The notes beneath the pieces were generated by a model. The model searched no databases. It was not told the DNA's origin and saw only the letters and a list, made by a program, of their open reading frames with translations. From Dioscorea cayenensis subsp. rotundata (lineage: Eukaryota; Streptophyta; Magnoliopsida; Dioscoreales; Dioscoreaceae), in contig NC_052482.1 in assembly GCF_009730915.1 (NCBI RefSeq), positions 19,126,345 to 19,190,344 on the forward strand: a stretch of DNA of 64,000 nucleotides, written 5' to 3'. Shown piece by piece: positions 58,268 to 64,000 of this stretch. Position numbers and translations under genes: made by a program. How positions within the stretch are numbered: position 1 is the first letter of the stretch; each line of letters begins with the position of its first letter.

Positions 58268-58904
58268 ATGATATGTTTTTTTTTTAAATTTAATTCATTT
58301 CCTATTTATAACATCTGTGTTTTTCCTTTCCATTTTTTTTTAGTCCTATTCTAAATCTTAAGGCATCATCCAACAAAGTGCTATAATAAACCAAGCCAGA
58401 AATCCAACATTGGGCCAAAACAGTGGATTCAATTCATGTATGAGAGACATCAAATGTGCTAAAAATTAAAACATAATATGAAATTTTTACAAGTGAGAAT
58501 ACACACAAGGCAAATAACAAATACACAATTTTTTAGACTTCTAGAGTTCTAGACCTCAAATTCAAGCTGCTTCTAATGCAGGAACTTGTCGGCAACCAAC
58601 AGCTTCAGTTCAATAGCAGCTGCACAGAAGCAAGTTGATTAACAGGAAAATACAACAACAATTGCCATGAAAAGGATGGGGAGGAAATCTAATCAAGCTA
58701 ACCTGGAAATACATATGACATGAAGTCTACATTGTGTGAGATTTCATGTCGGCCACTATACTTAGAGCTCTTGTTGTTTGAACATACACATACACATACA
58801 CATGCACATACACATCAGCAAGACTAACATCCAGCCACATGAAAGAGATTGTGCGGGATTCAGAAAAAGCCAAAGTCAATGAACTGCAAGTATGATGAAC
58901 CTTG
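58268..58904. other. 3' flank of the PRC-barrel gene
   Basis: Probably includes its 3' UTR (minus strand). A (CATACA)n-like tract lies at 58784-58815; the frame at 58727-58939 runs through it and is not a gene. Confidence 0.5.
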
Positions 58905-61900
58905 TCAATAATCCATGGGAAGGTCCCATTCATCTTCAAATTCTCTCATTTTATTCGAGGCCTTTGGGTGTTTGGAATCAGTCCACTTGAGTTGTCGGCT
59001 TTGGACCACACGATGCCTTCGTTTTCCAGTATCAGAATATTCATCCAAGTCATTGCCAGAAGTAATTGCATTTGGAGTATCCAAAAAGCCCTGGCTTTGA
59101 CAGATCAGATTTCTTAATGAGATTTCAGACACAAAATCAAGGAAACTATTGTAAGACAAGGACTAGGCAGGCAAATAAAAGCTGTCAGTGTTGTTTTCAA
59201 TTTACATGTTGTCTTACTGTAAATCGCATTCTATCTCAGTGGATCAGCCCAGAAATTAAGTACAGATAACGAGTAGGAAAGGGCAAGCACAGGTGAAACA
59301 TGAGTGAAATCCTATTTTTATCGTTAAGACTATTCCAATATTATCTATGCTGATAAACTGATGCTAAAGTTCTTTACCTTTGTTAACATTTGGACTCGAG
59401 AGACAGCATCTTCATTTACAACAATGGTGTCTGCAACCACTTCAAGCACATCTTCAACAAACAAACAGTAAGTGCTCACCTATTAAAAATCACCAAATGT
59501 TTTAGCTTCTTGAATTAATCTCATTCAATTATGTTTGCAAAATCAGATGGTCCATTTGTCTACCAAACTAGATGGAATGATCGAAATGCCAAGTGAGTCA
59601 AGCTCAACTGAATCCACAACTCCAGAATTTATGTCAAAGGTGTATCCTCGAACCTAAAGAATACAAAAAATGTTTAGATAACATTTAGTTTCATCAAAGA
59701 TGAGTTTGTACTTTTGTAGGTAATAAAAGCTGTGTATTGATTCACCACGAATTGCATCAGTATCTAGGGTCAGAAGACTCACTTTCCCCAAAGTTAGCCG
59801 GTTTGAAGTAATAACTCTGTATCCTACCTAGCAAATGAGACATGGTAAGCATTTGAGGAAGCAGTATTACAGACAACCATTAAAAGGAAACTGTTAAGCG
59901 AAAATGAACAGTGAAAAACTTTAAAAAAAAATTGCAGCAGTAAAATATCCCACAAAGTAAAAGCATGAGGTATAAAGAATTCTTGAAGAATCACAGGTGT
60001 AACAAAAGCACAAGGAAGAAAGCATAAAAGAAAGGTAAAATTTGATGGTGGGTAGCAGAACATAAGCCGCGAATCAAGTTGTTTTGAGAATTCATACAAA
60101 ACTAAAATAAAATAAATCCTAAAATTTTACACAGCCCTGTGGGAACGATTGGCGAAGGGGAATTCATGAAACTCATTGCAGGAATATGGCTAGATGGTTA
60201 TTGCTATGGTTATAGTTATACCAATCAGATTTGAATATGTTTGATACCATACGTGGCATGTGAATATACATTCTTGCTAGTTAACCTTCTACTAGTCCTA
60301 ATAAGAAGTTGAAAAAAGAGGAATGGTTGCCGTTATTACAATTTCAGGAGACACAAACACCAACAAAGTGAACACAAAATTTTGGGTAGCACATCAAAGC
60401 TGTTGCATTTTCCATGCCAAGCAATGGCATTACTAACAACATACTGCGGGTAAAAAGCAAGAGATGAAAGAAAATGGGATGTATAAACCTATAAATTCCA
60501 AAGGTCAAAGAAGCAAACTACCCTATCAAGCATACGATTACATAAAATTCTTAATTTCTCAGGTAAATATGAAGTAAGTTCCTATTTTTCATACATCCAT
60601 GACAATAATACAATTAATATTTATTTAATTCTCCAGTAGGATGCAATAAAAGAAATGCTTTAATGTCGTAGTTGCAAAAAAATAGAAGAAAGGAAAAAGA
60701 TAAATCCCATACCAAAGTATCTAGTTTGGCCATCCTGAGCTCATTATTTTCAATCCAGCTCTCATCTTGGACAAGAACGACATCGCCTACCTATAAGTAA
60801 ACAGAGACTGATTAAGAACCATATTTTTGAAAGGGAATAACAAAACAAAAAGGGGAAAATCTGAAATGTTATTAGATAAAATTACAAAAAGCAAAACCAA
60901 TATATATGTTATTTAGTACAGCCAAATAATAGTCTTTGTGTCATATGCAGTGTGATATGTCATAATTTAGTATTTTAATTCATGCATCAATATTGATCTT
61001 GAGGACACTTCCCAATGTGAGGAGAATTTTGAGGGTTGCTCATGCATTAGTTAACATTCAGTAAGCTGCCTTGACCACAATTGGCAAGAACAGTAGAGGC
61101 CAGAGGAGTAGATCAAGCCAACCATTCATTGTCAATTTTGTTCAATTTAATTCATGGAGGCATCTCGGCCCTTACAAACATGTTCTTGAGGAGAGACAAT
61201 ATTGGGAATAGAGATTGAAAAGAACTTATGTTCCATGACCTTTTCACCTTTGGAGAAGTAATTCCACTCAAGACCTGTATAATAACCTATTCATAAAAAC
61301 CCATGCTAGTCATTCACCTCAGACCATGTTCACTACCATTCCCACATCATATGAAAAAATTCACCTGAGCTACATGGACACTTGGAAATGCAAGATTATA
61401 ACAAATAAATAAATAAATTATTCAGACCAGAAACACAAGGAAAAGTGATATACCTGGTATACATCCTCCAAATAAAATTTATCATTTTCTCCAGAAAGCA
61501 AATTGGGTCTTGCTTCAAGCAAAACCACCACCCACTGATGCAAAACATATTTAAAAAAAAAAATCAACTGTAAGTAAACAAAACTCATGGTAATGCACAT
61601 ACAAAATTTATTCTGATTAATAGCACGCCAAACAGTTCAGAGGAATAAATGAAACGTCAATGTGCTCTAAAACCTTTCCAAACAGTCCACAGCTAACGTA
61701 AAGCTTATGCAATTGTAGTTTGCCTGGATCAAGAGATAAGTAACTCCTGATTTTCAATTTGTATCACAAACTTCATTCAAGGTACACATTATTCCCAGAC
61801 CACATAGCATAAGAAGAACATAAAATAGAAATTACAAACAGTCATTTTCAAGCAAATGGCTTCAGAAGGCAAACATTAGCATAAACAATCATGCAAAGAA

Positions 61901-62567
61901 TGAGATGTTATAAGAACTGAATTGACGGAGCGACAAAAAAGAAATTTTCATATTTCAATGGGAATTGCTGTTCATCAGGCTGCATATAACGCAAAAAGAA
62001 AAGGAAAAAAAAAAAGTTTTCAGCTATGCCTGGCCATCATCAGTGAAAAAAAAAAACCATTTAACGACAACATACCGATCGGGTGTCGACCCAGAGCTGC
62101 GAGACAAAACCCAAGTTGCGCGCAGACCTCACGCTAATCACTTGCTTCGCCATCAAGCTCGATCTTTTCATCACCCTCCTCCTCGGTCTCGTCTGCTCAA
62201 CAGTCTCTCTAACATCCTCACCACCATCTGAGGGGCTTTCCTCCTTCTCCACCTCCCTCTTCAACCCAAGAAAGTCCAACCTATCATCCAGCGGAGCTGC
62301 CGCATGTACTGGACCATCATCGCCCTCAAACCTCCGGTGAGAGGACTCACCGGAACTTGCACAAACACGTACCGGGATTCCTCTGGTTATCCTAAATCTC
62401 TGGTTTCCGGAAGCCAGATCTTTGAGAAGTTTGATCGATTTACATGGGTTTGAATGGAATCTGAGCTTGTATCGCCGGGAACCTGGAATCAAGGAGAAAT
62501 GGCGGAGGACAGACTTGCGAGCTCCCACGTCCGGCGGAGGAGAGGATAGCGACGCGCAGTCGCACAT
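58905..62567 (-). CDS. PRC-barrel domain protein, probably plastid-targeted
   Basis: Seven exons in reading order: 62567-62076, 61534-61454, 60790-60713, 59827-59783, 59653-59564, 59479-59378 and 59090-58905. All introns are gt...ag and phase 0; the product has 357 residues. Residues 1-60 are Ser/Arg-rich with few acids, as in a chloroplast transit peptide. A charged acidic linker follows. From about residue 135 (KRSSLMAKQVISVRSARNLG) begins a PRC-barrel, continuing through VGDVVLVQDESW and VGYRVITSNRLTLGK. A second barrel-like unit follows (VRGYTFDINSGVVDSVELDS ... FVEDVLEVVADTIVVNEDA). The C-terminal 60 residues are charged and end in LPMDY. PRC-barrels bind proteins or RNA-processing partners (the fold is shared with RimM and photosynthetic reaction-centre H subunit), and plant members resemble cyanobacterial ones. 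The exact function is unknown. The last acceptor was placed at 59091-59092 to keep phase 0; an alternative further upstream is out of phase. Confidence 0.8.
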
Positions 62568-62890
62568 TGGGAGGACGATGGAGCGCGAAGAAGAGAGATT
62601 GAGTGGATAAGCACTCGCTCGCGGGTTTACTCAAAATTGGAGAATATCTTCAAAAATTACACTTTACCCCCTCGAATTTCACTAATCATCTCACAACTAC
62701 AAAAATTTATATAACAAAACTAAATTTATTTTAAAAAATGCATCATAATTTTAATTTTAGATATAAAAATAATTTATAAAAAATATATAAATTTTCAACC
62801 ATTTTGACCATGTCTTAACTAATTACCTCATTTCTTGCTTGACCTTTGGACCCCTTAGAGCTTTTGCGGCCTCAAAGTACAGATGAAAGA
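62568..62890. other. promoter region of the PRC-barrel gene
   Basis: GC-richer up to about 62640 (5' UTR), then AT-rich. The frames at 62083-62340, 62422-62610 and 62440-62634 overlap exon 1 on other frames and are shadows. Confidence 0.5.
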
Positions 62891-62891
62891 G

Positions 62892-63263
62892 GGGTAAATT
62901 TTTTAGTAAATCACTAAACTTTGGCTCATTTTTATTTTGATCACCGAACTTCAATTTGTATCAATTTGATCACTCAACTTTAATTTCATTTCACTTTGTA
63001 GTAAATCAAGATATTTCAACCTCCAAATGAATGATGTGACTCTTTTTCGATGACATGGACATCTCTAATAGACTTAATAATGTGTCAATAGAATGACAGA
63101 CTTAGATTTTTAGACAGCTATGTAATCAATTGGGGGTTGAAATCCTTGATTTATTACTAGTTGAAATCAAATTAAAGTTGAGTGACTGAATTGATACAAA
63201 TTGAAATTCAGTGATCAAAGTGAAAATGAGCCAAAGTTTAGTGACTCACTAAAAAATTTATCC
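62892..63263. mobile_element. Mutator-like foldback MITE
   Basis: The arms are about 100 bp and nearly identical: both read AAATTTTTTAGT, then TCACTAAACTTTGGCTCATT, then TTTGATCAC, then AATTTGTATCAATT. They are flanked by perfect GATGAAAGAG copies (62882-62891 and 63264-63273), a 10-bp duplication. It lies about 325 bp upstream of the PRC-barrel start codon. No protein. Confidence 0.9.
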
Positions 63264-63318
63264 GATGAAAGAGCTATGGCTTTTGCTAGCACAGATTATA
63301 ATGTGTCACATTTGACTT

Positions 63319-64000
63319 TGTCACGCCCCGAACCCGGCTCACCAGGCCCAGTGCACTGACAAACGGCCGCACACCTACAAGGCCGAAACCAAGTAGACAT
63401 ACAAGACCTCAAAACCTAATCCAAACAGAATAAAGAATCAGACTGAATGTTTGCAAAAACAAAACAACTAATTCAATCAAAACTTAGGCCCACACCAAAA
63501 AAAATGGTACTTATTACAAACTAATTATACGGCGAAATACCCAACGATCCTTGCTAAGTTTTCCACCACTCAACCCTACTCCTGATCTGAAAGGGAAAGA
63601 AAACAACTTAATGAGCTTGGGAGCCCAGTAAGCAACCACTAAAAATATCATGATCACAAAAATGTTTAATAGATTCTAAAAGTGTACAAAATGTAACAAA
63701 GCGAAATAAATATCAAAGTGAAATCCAGAAATCAGAATTAAATCATAACATATTTAGTTTACCAAAATAACAAGCATATATGTCCCCCAAACAACTAATG
63801 CCAAAACAAAATATCATAGCTCATTTATTTAAACTCGGTGACCCGAGTCGAATTTCAGAACTCATAGGTTTACCCTCGGTGACCCGAGCCAGAATATCAG
63901 AAGCCGTTATTCTTCACCGACGGAACGGTGCGAAACTATAGTTTCTATGTCAGAAGTACATGTCGACACGGTCAGTGTTTAACCCCCAGTGACAGGGTTA
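63319..64000 (+). repeat. LTR-like repeat, cut by the window end
   Basis: Starts TGTCACGCCCCGAACCCGGC, GC-richer than the surroundings, and contains repeated CTCGGTGACCCGAG palindromes (63836-63849 and 63875-63888) plus related CCAGTGACAGGG and GGCTCACCAGG. TG-start and composition suggest an LTR, but no second end or polyprotein is within the window. Confidence 0.4.

Noticed and set aside
59824-60099. 91-codon minus-strand frame inside the PRC-barrel gene
   Set aside because: It lies within intron 3, just upstream of exon 4 in reading order, and carries no continuation of the barrel; splicing in phase 0 from exon 3 to exon 4 skips it.

Overview
This is a stretch of flowering-plant nuclear DNA: AT-rich, intron-bearing genes far apart, and most of the space filled by transposon remains. 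The cytochrome P450 at 45.4-48.1 kb starts very GC-rich and becomes AT-richer toward its 3' end. That gradient, together with Stowaway-type MITEs beginning CTCCCTCCGT, points to a monocot, probably not a grass. The species cannot be fixed from the sequence alone. I recognise five protein genes and one tRNA gene. They are a CYP81-like P450 (3293-4956, +), a group III WRKY factor resembling WRKY55 (8880-10146, -), cinnamate 4-hydroxylase CYP73A (45429-48101, +), an EDR4-like zinc-ribbon protein (53112-54554, -), tRNA-Ile(AAT) (58194-58267, +) and a plastid-type PRC-barrel protein with seven exons (58905-62567, -). All exon joins were made by hand and keep frame. Layout: 1-3.2 kb is intergenic; 3.2-5 kb holds the CYP81-like gene; 5.1-8.2 kb holds SINE-like and hAT-type repeats plus one orphan exon-like reading frame; 8.9-10.2 kb holds the WRKY gene. 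From 10.6 to 45.2 kb is a 34-kb repeat block. It contains a decayed but nearly full-length Ty1/copia element with both LTRs and a primer-binding site (15.06-19.87 kb), a probable solo LTR (20.3-21.7 kb), a full-length-type but inactivated LINE (25.2-30.6 kb), a tandem duplication (32.1-32.5 kb), and a 5'-truncated LINE (42.9-45.2 kb) that ends about 130 bp before the C4H TATA box. Scattered through the window are about 16 short elements with terminal inverted repeats. Many have matching target-site duplications: 8 bp (hAT), 9-10 bp (Mutator-like), TAA/TTA (PIF/Harbinger) or TA (Stowaway). From 45.2 to 62.6 kb the genes are closer together. CYP73A is the lignin/phenylpropanoid entry enzyme and EDR4-like proteins act in immunity. 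CYP81 enzymes are often used in specialised defence metabolism, and group III WRKYs in senescence and defence. The genes are independent, however, and the window shows no operon-like or co-regulated cluster. I found no convincing new molecular system. The observations most worth following are the MITE sitting in frame inside a LINE, the LINE at the C4H promoter, the possible relic of a second C4H copy at 51.4-52.1 kb, the orphan exon at 6.4 kb, and a MITE carrying telomere-like TTTAGGG units.
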